Assembly (NCBI GenBank): GCA_021787985.1
Contig: JAJYLG010000016.1
Coordinates: 1-47,351 of the forward strand
Origin: Chloroflexota bacterium
GTDB lineage: Bacteria > Chloroflexota > Dehalococcoidia > DSGV01
DNA length: 47,351 bases
Direction: 5' to 3'
Of the stretch, positions 9,186 through 18,564 are shown in pieces. Every line of letters starts with the position of its first letter. Within the stretch, counting starts at the first letter, position 1. Position numbers and translations under genes: made by a program. Below the pieces are notes generated by a model, which saw only the letters and a program-made list of their open reading frames with translations, had not been told where the DNA came from and ran no database searches.

Positions 9186-9698
9186 TTAGCGCTCGCGCGG
9201 TCCGCGGCGCATCAGCACCGCGCCCGCTCCGGCGCTCACGGCGGCCGCCGCCAGCGCGAGCAGCGCGGCCGCGGGCGTCGTCCGCCCCGGCGTCGGGCCG
9301 CTGCCGGTGGCGGGCATCGCCGTGATCCCCTTGACCTCGCTCACGAAGCCACCGGACGGCGTGGCCGCGGGCGGCTCGCTCGATGCGGGCGTCTGGGGCC
9401 GGATGATAACAACCGGTTCGCCGACGGTTGGGCTGGGCGTGGGGGTGACGGTGGGCGCCTGCTGTCCCGGCGCCGGGCTCGAGGGCGCCGGACCGCTCTC
9501 GGGGATCCCGCTCGATGGCTCGGGACGGACCAGCACGGCGGGGGCGCCCACCGTGGGTTCGTTCGTGGTGGTCACGGGCGTGCCGACGGCCGGCGCCGGT
9601 GAGGCAGCCGGAATCGGCCCTTCCGCGTAGGCCGTCGCCGCGCAGGCGAGCGCCACCACTGCCGCGACCAGGAGCCCCAGGGGCTGCCAGCGCTTCAC
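9186..9698 (-). CDS. Secreted Pro/Thr-rich surface protein with MPATG-like anchor
   Basis: A 170-residue exported protein of unknown function. Residues 1-25 are a signal peptide (cleavage near AYA). A low-complexity Pro/Ala/Thr region follows, with repeats PTVGAPAVLVRP (48-59) and PTVGEPVVIIRP (90-101), plus a weaker copy near 36-47. At 128-132 is MPATG, then a hydrophobic helix (about 142-163) and a basic tail RRGPRER. That order matches LPXTG sorting signals with Met replacing Leu. It may be sortase-anchored or simply a single-pass membrane protein; no sortase gene is in the window. The GTG start has GGAGG seven bases upstream. The leader carries a cyclic-di-GMP-I riboswitch (9758-9863), so expression is expected to follow cyclic-di-GMP. 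Confidence 0.82.
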   Translation of the reverse strand: MKRWQPLGLLVAAVVALACAATAYAEGPIPAASPAPAVGTPVTTTNEPTVGAPAVLVRPEPSSGIPESGPAPSSPAPGQQAPTVTPTPSPTVGEPVVIIRPQTPASSEPPAATPSGGFVSEVKGITAMPATGSGPTPGRTTPAAALLALAAAAVSAGAGAVLMRRGPRER

Positions 9699-9730
9699 GA
9701 GCGCACCTCCGTCGAGTCCACCGCTCCGGC

Positions 9731-9747
9731 GTCCGCCTCAGGCGGAC
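9731..9747 (-). promoter_or_regulatory. Leader hairpin between riboswitch and gene
   Basis: GTCCGCC-TCA-GGCGGAC forms a 7-bp stem, extended by flanking CCGG/CCGG with one bulge. It lies between the riboswitch aptamer and the ribosome-binding site of the surface-protein gene. It could be part of the expression platform. No T-tract follows, so a simple intrinsic terminator is not supported. Confidence 0.5.
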
Positions 9748-9757
9748 CGGCCAACGT

Positions 9758-9863
9758 CCTCGCAGGCAGCCCGGCTGTCCTGTCACTCCCGCACCGCAGG
9801 AGCGAGGTAGACCCGTGGCTTTGCGTGCGCTCGCTTTCGCGAGGCGTGCCCTGGGCAGCGAGG
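9758..9863 (-). ncRNA. Cyclic-di-GMP-I (GEMM-I) riboswitch
   Basis: Reading the minus strand, the closing helix CCUCGC pairs with GCGAGG at the far end. Next come CAGGGCA, the P1b hairpin CUCGC-GAAA-GCGAG with a GNRA tetraloop, and the near-invariant ACGCAAAGCCACGGGUCUA. A second hairpin built on GCUCCUGC/GCGGGAG follows, then the receptor-like AGCCGGGCUGCC. These match the class I cyclic-di-GMP aptamer (Rfam RF01051) in order and spacing. The J1/2 segment reads GGGCACGCC rather than the usual GGGCAAACC, a modest departure. It lies 60 bases above the GTG of the exported surface protein and should control it in cis. Confidence 0.88.
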
Positions 9864-9923
9864 CGACCCACCCGTTTCCGGCGGGTCCATCACTACGCTA
9901 GATCAGAACTCCTGGCGCGTCGA

Positions 9924-9939
9924 TACGCTGAACAGCGTA
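9924..9939. repeat. 16-bp palindrome TACGCTG-AA-CAGCGTA
   Basis: Perfect 7-bp arms with a 2-base centre, 36 bases after the stop of the 128-residue gene (minus strand) and 60 bases above the riboswitch. It could be a weak terminator for the upstream gene or an operator for riboswitch transcription. The sequence does not decide between these. Confidence 0.55.
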
Positions 9940-9974
9940 CGGGCGCCACCCGACGCCACGCCCGCGGTACAGCC

Positions 9975-10361
9975 CTACCGCTGCCGCGCCAGCCCGGCAC
10001 GGATCTTCTCGAACGGGCTCAGCCCTTCCACGCCCGGTTCGCCGCGCACCGGGGCGCCGGCCGGCACGGCGCTCCTGGCAAGCGCCCGTGCCACCTGCTC
10101 GCGTACCGCCAGCGCCCGTTCGAGCGCGGCGTCGAGCTCGGCCACCGTCGCGCCGGTGAGCACCTCGGCCGGCAGCTCCGGATGCAGCGCGCGCAGCGCC
10201 TCACGGTAGCGCCCCACCGCCTCGGCCAGGGCGGCGGACACGTCCGCTACCTCGGCCGCGCCCTCGCCCAACGGCAGCGCTGCCGGCTCTCGTGCCGCCT
10301 CAGTCGCGTCGTTCGTCCCCGCGGCCTCGGGCTCCGCCTGGCCCGCCACTCGCTCGTCCAT
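9975..10361 (-). CDS. Hypothetical protein, Ala/Glu-rich and helical
   Basis: A 128-residue soluble protein of no recognised family. The N-terminal 35 residues are low-complexity Ala/Glu/Gly. Residues about 38-105 are predicted long helices (ALAEAVGRYREALRALHPEL and AELDAALERALAVREQVARAL). The C-terminus has GLSPFEKIRAGLARQR. The ATG at 10361 is preceded by GGGAGGCGGGCG and is preferred over an upstream start that would add 19 residues with poor character. It lies 121 bases below the cupredoxin lipoprotein gene on the same strand and may be the last gene of the iron-uptake operon. No function can be assigned. Confidence 0.7.
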   Translation of the reverse strand: MDERVAGQAEPEAAGTNDATEAAREPAALPLGEGAAEVADVSAALAEAVGRYREALRALHPELPAEVLTGATVAELDAALERALAVREQVARALARSAVPAGAPVRGEPGVEGLSPFEKIRAGLARQR

Positions 10362-10482
10362 CGCCCGCCTCCCGTTTCGATTTCCTGGAGCGTCGGTCGC
10401 GAGGTGACAGACGCACAAGCGCCGCCTGACAGTCGGGCAGGGAAACGCGGTCGCAGAGGCAAGCTCCTGCGATGCCCGCGTG

Positions 10483-11208
10483 CTAGCGCACCACGAACGG
10501 AGTGTGCATCCCCTCCTGGTAGTGGTCGGCGGTCGAGCCCGCCTCCCCCGGGGCGATGAGGCAGGCCAGCTCGTACCGACCCGGCTTCAGCTCCACCACC
10601 AGCTCGCCGCCGCCGCCCGGCCGGATGCCCTCCACGTCCGCGATCTCCCGCTTCTGCCCGTCCGCGCCCACGGAAAGCACGGCCAGCTCGTGGACCATGC
10701 TCGCCGACACGTTCCGCGCCACGAACCGCACCCGGCCGGCCGGCACCTCGCTGACCGAGGGGGTCACCCGCCACTCGACCAGCTTCACGTCCACCGTCGT
10801 GCCGGCGGCCGCGCCACCGCTCTGCTCGGCCACGGTCGCCGTCGCGCTCTGCACCGGCGAGCCTCCAGACGCCCGCAACTCGATGATGGTCGAAGGCCCG
10901 CCCGGGATGTAGCACTTCACCTTCTGCGTGCCGCCCTGCTCGGGCATGGTGAAGTTCACCCGCCGCGTGCGACCGGCAGGGATCAGCACCTCCGGCAGTC
11001 GGGCGCCCTCGATCCCCTCGATCTCGCGGTCGCCTTTCGCTTCGTTCTTCACCACAAGCGTGAGCTTCTCGCCCGGCTGCGCGTCCACACCGTTCGGGGT
11101 GCAGGCGCTGTCGGTGGCGGTGACCGTCACCTCGCGGCCGCCGCCGGCCGCACAGGCCGCGAGCACGAACGCGGCGGTGGTACCGGTGAGTAAGGTCAAG
11201 AGGCGCAT
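10483..11208 (-). CDS. Lipoprotein with two cupredoxin-like domains (EfeO-related)
   Basis: Predicted extracytoplasmic iron-uptake partner. The 241-residue protein has a signal peptide with lipobox LAAC (Cys19). Residues about 28-115 resemble the EfeO-type cupredoxin-like domain. Residues about 140-241 form a second cupredoxin with the ligand-like order His (VHEL), Cys (ELACLIAPG), His (DHYQ) and Met (GMH), which could bind copper or iron. The M75 peptidase domain of full EfeO is absent. The ATG at 11208 follows CGGAGGGCG; the frame stays open farther upstream, but only this start gives a signal peptide. It lies 40 bases below the FTR1 permease gene, so it probably delivers or oxidises iron for that permease. 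Confidence 0.84.
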   Translation of the reverse strand: MRLLTLLTGTTAAFVLAACAAGGGREVTVTATDSACTPNGVDAQPGEKLTLVVKNEAKGDREIEGIEGARLPEVLIPAGRTRRVNFTMPEQGGTQKVKCYIPGGPSTIIELRASGGSPVQSATATVAEQSGGAAAGTTVDVKLVEWRVTPSVSEVPAGRVRFVARNVSASMVHELAVLSVGADGQKREIADVEGIRPGGGGELVVELKPGRYELACLIAPGEAGSTADHYQEGMHTPFVVR

Positions 11209-11248
11209 GTTCGCCCTCCGCGGGAAGCCGCAGGCTTCGCCGGTAGGA

Positions 11249-12103
11249 TCAGTGCCGTGCTTCGGCCGGCCGGCCGGCGGGCCGCCCGGCTGGGCGCGCG
11301 CCGAGCCCACCGACGAACGCCGTGAGCCCGACCAGCAGGTAGGCCCAGTAGAGGACGATCTGTCCCCAAGTGGGCGCGGAGTCGTAGCCAATCAACGTGT
11401 GCAGGAACTGGCCGCCCGTCGACGCCATCGACACGATGCTGTCCGTGTCCCACGGCCGCGCACCCAGGTTGCCGATCACCCCGGCCGTTTGCAGCGCGCC
11501 GATCCCATTGGTGAGCAGCCCCGCCGCCAGCACGAGCACGACGGCCCCCGTCACGGTGAAGAACTGGCGCATCGGCAGCACGTGCGAGCCACGGTAGACC
11601 AGCCAGCTCAGGCCGGCCGCCACGGCGAAGCCAGCCAGCCCGCCGCCCAGGTAGAGCGCCGTCGAGTCTCCCCGCTGCGCGGACGACCCGGCGAACAAGA
11701 ACAGCACGGTCTCGAGGCCCTCACGGGCGACGGCGCTGAACGCCAGCGCCGCCAGCGCCAGGATCGATCCGCGGCGGAGAGCCACCTCGACCTGCACGCG
11801 CAGGTCCCGGCCCAGGCTGGCAGCCTGCCGGCGCATCCAGAACACCATCCAGGTCAGCACGCCGACGGCGAGCAGCATGGTGAAGCCCTCGAACGCCTCG
11901 CGCGCCGCGCCGGAAAGCTCGGTCGCCGCGAGTTGCAGCCCGGCGGCTACGCCAACAGAGAGCGCGGCCGCCGCGGCCGTCCCCAGCCAGACCTCGCGGA
12001 AGTGACGACGGTTGCCCGTCCGCGCGAGGTAGCCGAGTACGATGGCGACGATGAGGCCGATCTCGAAGCCCTCGCGCACGGTGATGAGGAAGGAGTAGAG
12101 CAC
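11249..12103 (-). CDS. efeU: Iron permease, FTR1/EfeU family
   Basis: A membrane permease that imports iron, in known systems after oxidation by a partner cupredoxin, oxidase or peroxidase. The 284-residue protein has seven hydrophobic segments and the two family motifs. These are REGFE near residue 10 (a variant of REGLE) and REGLE near 125, whose glutamates bind iron. It starts at ATG 12103 and is the first gene of an operon with the two-cupredoxin lipoprotein. It is divergent from a DtxR-type regulator, and the shared 151-base intergenic region contains an iron-box-like palindrome. Iron-dependent repression is therefore likely. No EfeB peroxidase is present nearby. Confidence 0.93.
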   Translation of the reverse strand: MLYSFLITVREGFEIGLIVAIVLGYLARTGNRRHFREVWLGTAAAAALSVGVAAGLQLAATELSGAAREAFEGFTMLLAVGVLTWMVFWMRRQAASLGRDLRVQVEVALRRGSILALAALAFSAVAREGLETVLFLFAGSSAQRGDSTALYLGGGLAGFAVAAGLSWLVYRGSHVLPMRQFFTVTGAVVLVLAAGLLTNGIGALQTAGVIGNLGARPWDTDSIVSMASTGGQFLHTLIGYDSAPTWGQIVLYWAYLLVGLTAFVGGLGARPAGRPAGRPAEARH

Positions 12104-12127
12104 GGCATCACCTGGGAATGCTTCCTA

Positions 12128-12156
12128 TTTACAACGCTTGCCTGACCCGGTATACT
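12128..12156 (+). promoter_or_regulatory. Promoter of the DtxR-type regulator gene
   Basis: TTTACA (12128-12133), a 17-base spacer and TATACT (12151-12156) form a near-consensus housekeeping promoter on the plus strand. Transcription should start near 12163, just before the palindrome at 12180-12210, so a bound repressor would block early elongation or initiation. A second inverted repeat, TTGCCTG/CAGGCAA (12138-12144 and 12163-12169), brackets the -10 element. Confidence 0.78.
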
Positions 12157-12179
12157 AGAAGCCAGGCAACCGCCGTCTT

Positions 12180-12210
12180 CTGGCCTTAGCTTAGGCTAAG
12201 CTAAGGCCAG
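12180..12210. promoter_or_regulatory. Iron-box-like palindrome (DtxR/IdeR-type operator)
   Basis: A 31-bp palindrome, perfect apart from the single central base. Its core TTAGCTTAGGCTAAGCTAA (12186-12204) differs from the IdeR/DtxR consensus TTAGGTTAGGCTAACCTAA at only two symmetric positions. It lies between the divergent efeU and DtxR-type genes. An iron-loaded regulator binding here would repress its own gene and probably efeU. The match to the consensus is seen in the sequence; binding is inferred. Confidence 0.85.
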
Positions 12211-12254
12211 GCGCAACTCGGCCTTTGGGCCTATTCCGCAAGGATCTCCTGCAC

Positions 12255-12920
12255 ATGCCCACGATGACGACCGAGGACTACGTCATCGCCCTCAACACGC
12301 TGCGCGACGAGGGCGTCCGCGCCATCCCTGCCCGCGTCGCCGAGCGCACCGGCGTCTCCGCCCCTACCGTCACCCTCGCCCTCCGCCGCCTCGAGCGCGA
12401 CGGCTACATCGTCTGGACCGGTCGCCGCGAGATCGAGCTCACCCGCCAGGGGCTCGAGCTGGCCGAATCCCTCATGCGCCGCCATCGCCTGGTCGAGCGC
12501 TGGCTGACCGACGTCCTCGGCCTCGATTGGGCCGCCGCCCACGAGGAGGCCCACCGCCTCGAGCACGCCATCTCCCCCATTGTCGAGCAGCGGCTCCTCG
12601 AGCTGATGAACTTCCCCACCACCTGCCCGCACGGCAACCCCATCCCCGGCATCGCCGGTGAGCGACCGCCGAGCGTGCGCTTGGCCGGCCTCCCCGTCGG
12701 GACGCGCGCCCGCCTCTTCCGCATCTCCGAGATCGCCGAGTCCGAGCGCGAGCTGATGCTGTGGTATTTCGACCAGGGTTTCCGCCCCGAGATCGAGCTG
12801 GAGGTGCTTGCGGGCACCCCGGAAGCCGTCGAAGTGCTGGTCGCTGGCCACCAGGTGCGCCTCTCCCGCCGCGCCGCCGAGTTCCTCTGGATGCACGAGC
12901 CGGAGCCGACTCCCGTCTGA
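12255..12920 (+). CDS. DtxR/MntR-family metal-dependent regulator
   Basis: Predicted iron-dependent (possibly manganese-dependent) repressor, 221 residues. Residues about 5-65 are the winged helix (RVAERTGVSAPTVTLALRRLERDGYI). Residues about 70-140 form the dimerisation and metal-binding region, with H96-E-E-A-H100-R-L-E-H104 and the CPHGNPIPG block (Cys124, His126). A C-terminal FeoA/SH3-like domain covers about 150-215. The ATG at 12255 is chosen because it gives the normal N-terminus; an in-frame TTG 30 bases upstream is weaker. It is divergent from efeU and separated from it by an iron-box-like palindrome, which supports iron as the signal. Confidence 0.92.
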   Translation: MPTMTTEDYVIALNTLRDEGVRAIPARVAERTGVSAPTVTLALRRLERDGYIVWTGRREIELTRQGLELAESLMRRHRLVERWLTDVLGLDWAAAHEEAHRLEHAISPIVEQRLLELMNFPTTCPHGNPIPGIAGERPPSVRLAGLPVGTRARLFRISEIAESERELMLWYFDQGFRPEIELEVLAGTPEAVEVLVAGHQVRLSRRAAEFLWMHEPEPTPV

Positions 12921-12963
12921 TCAGCGACGCCTCGTCCGTCCGCAGCGCGAGTAGGGAGGCAGG

Positions 12964-13785
12964 CTAGCCGGCCCCCTGGTCGCCGCTCGCGGGCGCGCCG
13001 GGCGCCAACGGTTCTCCGCGCGTGTCCTGCTCCCGCCAGGCGTTCCCCCGCGGCAGCCAGACCGAGTGCATCCAGAGCGCCAACGCCAGCGCGACGCCGC
13101 ACACGATGAAGCCGGCGATCGCGTCGATGATGAAGTGGTTGCCGGTCACCACCACCGCGAAGAACATTCCCACCGTCTCCGCGGCCGCCGCCAGGTACGC
13201 CCACCACGTTCGCCACGTCCAGGCGATCCCGACTGAGATCAGGAACGCCCAGCCGAAGTGGAGCGACGGCAGGGCAGCGTATGGATTGACGAACGGCTTC
13301 AACGACTCCGCCTGGTAGGAGAGGTCGGCGTAGCGCTGCACCGTATCCACGAATCCGAGACGGGGCAACAGGCGCGGAGGCGTGACCGGGTAGAAGTCGT
13401 AAATGAACAGCCCGATGAGGCAGGAGATCAGAAACGCCGTCCGAATCGTGCTGTACTTCCCGCGATGCTTGAAGTACAGGATGAAGGCCACGACCGCGAT
13501 CAGCGGGCCATGCAGCCAGAAATAGAAGAAGTTCCAGAACTGAGTCCAGAACGTGCTGCCCAGGATCAGCTTCTGCCAGGAGAGCTCCCAGAAGAATCCA
13601 AGATTTGTCTCCAGCCTGATCAAGTCGAGCGCGTGCGCGTCCGCCTGGGGAACGCGATCGACGACGCTGCCGCGGACCAGGAAGTAGAGCAGCAAGCAGC
13701 CGCCCACGATCCCGAATTCGGCCAGTCCGCGCCTTCCGACCAGTCTCCGCACGCTCTGCTCCCGGGTGGGGCGCTCCCCGCGCAT
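12964..13785 (-). CDS. PAP2-superfamily membrane protein (Aur1/inositol-phosphorylceramide-synthase-like), copy 1
   Basis: A polytopic membrane protein of 273 residues with about six helices. The motifs match the PAP2_3 group: FYPVTPPRL (131-139), PSLHFGW (173-179, His176) and GNHFIID (215-221, His217 and Asp221), which supply the catalytic histidines and aspartate. Family members act as lipid phosphatases or transfer phospho-head groups between lipids; the substrate here is unknown. The adjacent gene 13839-14576 is a close paralogue with the same motifs and helix pattern. The C-terminal 35 residues are polar and low complexity, and the copy-2 protein lacks them. The gene ends convergently with the DtxR-type regulator. 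Confidence 0.86.
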   Translation of the reverse strand: MRGERPTREQSVRRLVGRRGLAEFGIVGGCLLLYFLVRGSVVDRVPQADAHALDLIRLETNLGFFWELSWQKLILGSTFWTQFWNFFYFWLHGPLIAVVAFILYFKHRGKYSTIRTAFLISCLIGLFIYDFYPVTPPRLLPRLGFVDTVQRYADLSYQAESLKPFVNPYAALPSLHFGWAFLISVGIAWTWRTWWAYLAAAAETVGMFFAVVVTGNHFIIDAIAGFIVCGVALALALWMHSVWLPRGNAWREQDTRGEPLAPGAPASGDQGAG

Positions 13786-13838
13786 CAGTATAGCGGCCCA
13801 CCGCGTCAGTCGAGGCTACGCGTACGTTACGGCACGCT

Positions 13839-14576
13839 TCAGCCGCGCGCACGCGGGCGGGCCGCCACGCGTCGCGGTGCCCTGCCCTGGTGCAGCCACC
13901 ACGCCAGCGCGAGCGCCAGCAGGCAGAGCGCCCCTCCCGCGGCCACGTCCAGTAGCCAATGGTTCGCCGTGATCACCACCGCGCCGACCATGCCAAACGT
14001 CTCCACGGCGGCGAACGCGTGCGCCCACCAGCGCGGCCACGTCCAGGCGATCCCCACCGCGATGAGGAACGACCAGCCGTAGTGCAACGACGGCATCGCG
14101 GCGTACGGGTTCGTGAACGCCTTTGTCGACTCCGCCTGGTACGCGACCGGGCTGTAGAGCCGCATCGTGTCCACGTAGCCGAGCTCGGGGAGCAGTCGCG
14201 GCGGCGTCAGCGGGTAGAAGTTGTAGACCAGCAGCCCCACCACGCACGAGATCAGGAAGGCGGTGCGGATGACCAGGTACTTCCCGCGATGGCCAAAGTA
14301 GCGGATAAGACCAACGACCACGATCAGCGGCCCATGCAGCCAGAAGTAGAACTGGTTCCAGAACTGGGTCCACTCCCGGCTCGCGAGGAAAGCCTGCTGC
14401 CAGGCCGGCTCCCAGTAGATGCGCAGCCGCCGCTCGATGGCCACGATGTCCATCGCCGCGGCGTTCGCCTGATCGGCGCGATCGGCGACGTTGCCGCGGA
14501 TGAGAAAGTAGAGCAACGCACAGCCGCCGACGATCGCGAGCTCCGTCAGACCCTGGCGCCCCACCAGCCGCCGCAC
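13839..14576 (-). CDS. PAP2-superfamily membrane protein, copy 2
   Basis: A 245-residue paralogue of the neighbouring gene 12964-13785, arranged in tandem on the same strand with a 53-base gap. The same motifs appear in order: FYPLTPPRL (120-128), PSLHYGW (162-168, His165) and ANHWLLD (204-210, His206 and Asp210). The N-terminus MRRLVGRQGLTELAIVGG matches copy 1 almost residue for residue. Both copies keep the catalytic residues, so both are probably active. They may differ in lipid substrate or expression. The direction and the small gap suggest that copy 2 is transcribed first and reads into copy 1. Confidence 0.86.
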   Translation of the reverse strand: MRRLVGRQGLTELAIVGGCALLYFLIRGNVADRADQANAAAMDIVAIERRLRIYWEPAWQQAFLASREWTQFWNQFYFWLHGPLIVVVGLIRYFGHRGKYLVIRTAFLISCVVGLLVYNFYPLTPPRLLPELGYVDTMRLYSPVAYQAESTKAFTNPYAAMPSLHYGWSFLIAVGIAWTWPRWWAHAFAAVETFGMVGAVVITANHWLLDVAAGGALCLLALALAWWLHQGRAPRRVAARPRARG

Positions 14577-14655
14577 GTCAACTCCCTTGCGGGCCCCTGG
14601 GGCGATGATACCGGCTGCCGGCCCTTACGCCTCGCCGGTGCTAGGATCGAGTCCA

Positions 14656-14676
14656 GCCTGCCTGCTGCGGGCAGGC
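14656..14676. repeat. Interspersed palindrome of the GCCTGCC/GGCAGGC type
   Basis: GCCTGCC, a 7-base loop and GGCAGGC, just upstream of the pepA ribosome-binding site. Related palindromes occur at 25552-25587, 33040-33058, 36133-36173 and 46617-46668. Here it could fold in the pepA leader close to GGGGAGG. Confidence 0.65.
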
Positions 14677-14692
14677 GCAGGGGAGGATGGGA

Positions 14693-16195
14693 ATGACCGA
14701 GATCCGCGTCGAGCACGGCGACATCCAGGCCGTCGCGGCTGACACGTGCGTGGTGAACCTCTTCGAGGGGGTGAAGCGTCCGGGCGGCGGCACGGGCGCC
14801 GTTGACCGTGCCCTGGGCGGCGCCATCAGCGACGCGATCGCCGCGGGCGATATCACCGGCAAGTGGGGCGAGCTGCGGGTGATCTACACCCTCGGCCGCA
14901 TCCCGGCCCGGCGGGTGCTGGTGGCCGGCCTCGGGAAGTCGCGCGAGTTCACCCTCGACCGCGTCCGCGACCTGGCGGCCAACGTCGCCCGCGAGCTGCG
15001 CCGCCTCGGCGGGCCGCCGCAGGCGGACGCCACCACGATCGTCCACGGCGCCGGCATCGCCCAGCTCCCCACCGAGGGTTGCGCCGAGGCGATCGCCGAG
15101 GGCACGCTGCTCGGCCTGTACCGTTTCACCGCGCATAGGAAGCCAAAGAACGACGAGCACCAGCTCGCCGTCCTCACCATCGTCGAGCGTGACGCCGCCA
15201 AGCTCGACGGGGTCCGCCGCGGTGTCGAGCGCGGCCGCGTCATCGCCGAGGCCCAGAACTTCGCGCGCGATCTGGCGAACGAGCCGGCGAACGTCCTCAC
15301 GCCCACCGAGCTCGCCCGCCGCGCCGGCGAGGCGTGCCAGGCCGTCGGCGTCGCCTTTGAAGCGTACGACCGCGGCTGGATGGAGACGAAGCTGATGGGC
15401 TCGCTGCTGGGCGTTGCCGCCGGCAGTCATCAGCCGCCCGTCGTCATTGTGATCGAGTACCGTGGCGACCCCGACTCGCCGCGCGTGACCGGCCTGGTCG
15501 GCAAAGGTATCACCTTCGACACGGGCGGCATCTCGATCAAGCCGGCCGAGAACATGCAGGAGATGAAAGGCGACATGGCCGGCGGCGGGGCCGTCATCGC
15601 TACCCTGGTGGCGCTCGGCCGGCTCAAGCCTCGCATCAACGTCATCGGCATCGTGCCCGCGACGGAGAACATGCCCGGTGGCGCGGCCACCAGGCCCGGC
15701 GACGTCCTGCGCGCCATGGATGGCACCACTATCGAGGTCATCAACACCGACGCCGAGGGGCGGCTCATCCTGGCTGACGGCCTCTGCTACGCCCGCGAGC
15801 GCGGCTGCTCCCCGATACTCGATGTGGCGACGCTCACCGGCGCCGTCTCCGTCGCCCTGGGCGACCTGGCGTTCGGACTGATGTCCAATCACGAGGGGAC
15901 GCTCGAGGCGGTGCGCGGGGCCGCCGAGGCAGCGGGCGAGCGCTGCTGGCCACTGCCGATGTGGTCCGAGTATGCCGAGCAGCTCAAGTCGGAGGTCGCC
16001 GACCTCAAGAACACCGGCGGCCGCCGAGCCGCCGCGATCACCGCCGCCCACTTCCTCAAGCACTTCGCCGGCGACACGCCCTGGGTGCACCTGGACATCG
16101 CCGGCGTCGACACCTACGACCGCGAGTCAGGCATCACCGTGAAGGGCGCCAGCGGCATCCCTGTCCGCACGCTCATCGAGTTCCTCACGCGGTAG
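14693..16195 (+). CDS. pepA: Cytosol (leucyl) aminopeptidase, M17 family
   Basis: A dinuclear-metal exopeptidase that releases N-terminal residues from peptides in the cytoplasm. The 500-residue protein has the expected length. The catalytic block GKGITFDTGG contains Lys271 and Asp276, and the signature NTDAEGRL covers residues 351-358 with Asp353, Glu355 and Arg357. The N-terminal macro-like domain spans about 1-160. GGGGAGG lies six bases before the ATG at 14693, which is preferred over the ATG at 14687 that abuts it. The gene is divergent from the PAP2 pair and followed by a small DUF2283 gene. Some M17 proteins also bind DNA, but nothing here indicates that. Confidence 0.95.
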   Translation: MTEIRVEHGDIQAVAADTCVVNLFEGVKRPGGGTGAVDRALGGAISDAIAAGDITGKWGELRVIYTLGRIPARRVLVAGLGKSREFTLDRVRDLAANVARELRRLGGPPQADATTIVHGAGIAQLPTEGCAEAIAEGTLLGLYRFTAHRKPKNDEHQLAVLTIVERDAAKLDGVRRGVERGRVIAEAQNFARDLANEPANVLTPTELARRAGEACQAVGVAFEAYDRGWMETKLMGSLLGVAAGSHQPPVVIVIEYRGDPDSPRVTGLVGKGITFDTGGISIKPAENMQEMKGDMAGGGAVIATLVALGRLKPRINVIGIVPATENMPGGAATRPGDVLRAMDGTTIEVINTDAEGRLILADGLCYARERGCSPILDVATLTGAVSVALGDLAFGLMSNHEGTLEAVRGAAEAAGERCWPLPMWSEYAEQLKSEVADLKNTGGRRAAAITAAHFLKHFAGDTPWVHLDIAGVDTYDRESGITVKGASGIPVRTLIEFLTR

Positions 16196-16251
16196 GAGGC
16201 GCCAACCGGAGCGACGCTCTTCCGCCCAGGTCGGCGTCCGCTGCGCGTAAC

Positions 16252-16512
16252 ATGAAAGCGACACGCTACTTCGAGGAGCAAGTCCTGCGCAAGCGGCCGT
16301 ACATCCACTACTACCCCGAGACCGATTCTCTCTACATTGACCTGAACGGCAGGCCGAGCGTCGATTCGCGTGAGATCGCCAAAGGACTGGTGGTCGACTT
16401 CGACGCAGACGGGACCATCGTCGGCATCGACATTGACCGCGCGTCGCGAAAGCTGGACCTCACGAGTATCGAGGCCGTCGCCCTTCCCGAAGTCGCGGTC
16501 AAACTCGCGTAG
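16252..16512 (+). CDS. DUF2283 family small protein
   Basis: An 86-residue protein whose central part, YYPETDSLYIDLNG (about 20-33) and AKGLVVDFDADGTIVGIDID (about 43-62), is the DUF2283 fold, a small beta-rich domain of unknown function. DUF2283 genes are often found singly or near mobile and toxin-antitoxin genes, but their role is not established. It begins 57 bases after pepA and has no clear ribosome-binding site, so the start at 16252 is chosen from family length. A second, shorter DUF2283 gene lies at 34722-34940. There is no partner gene beside this copy. Confidence 0.82.
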   Translation: MKATRYFEEQVLRKRPYIHYYPETDSLYIDLNGRPSVDSREIAKGLVVDFDADGTIVGIDIDRASRKLDLTSIEAVALPEVAVKLA

Positions 16513-16635
16513 GCGCGCCCCGGCCGTCCGGCTCGCCAGCCGCGGCGTTTCGACAGCGCATGGTACGCTAATCTTCGCGCCCCCTCCCGCGGCCGTCCGC
16601 CAAAGCCCGACCGCAAGTCTACTCGAGGTGCCGCC

Positions 16636-18537
<1,902 letters not shown>

Positions 18538-18564
18538 CGCCGCGGTCGATGCGGCGCCGCCCCG

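Noticed and set aside
9866-9890. ACCCG-CCGGAAA-CGGGT hairpin just before the first riboswitch, considered as a second, tandem aptamer
   Set aside because: It has a GAAA-like loop and stem, but the GACGCAAAGCC block and the second hairpin are missing.
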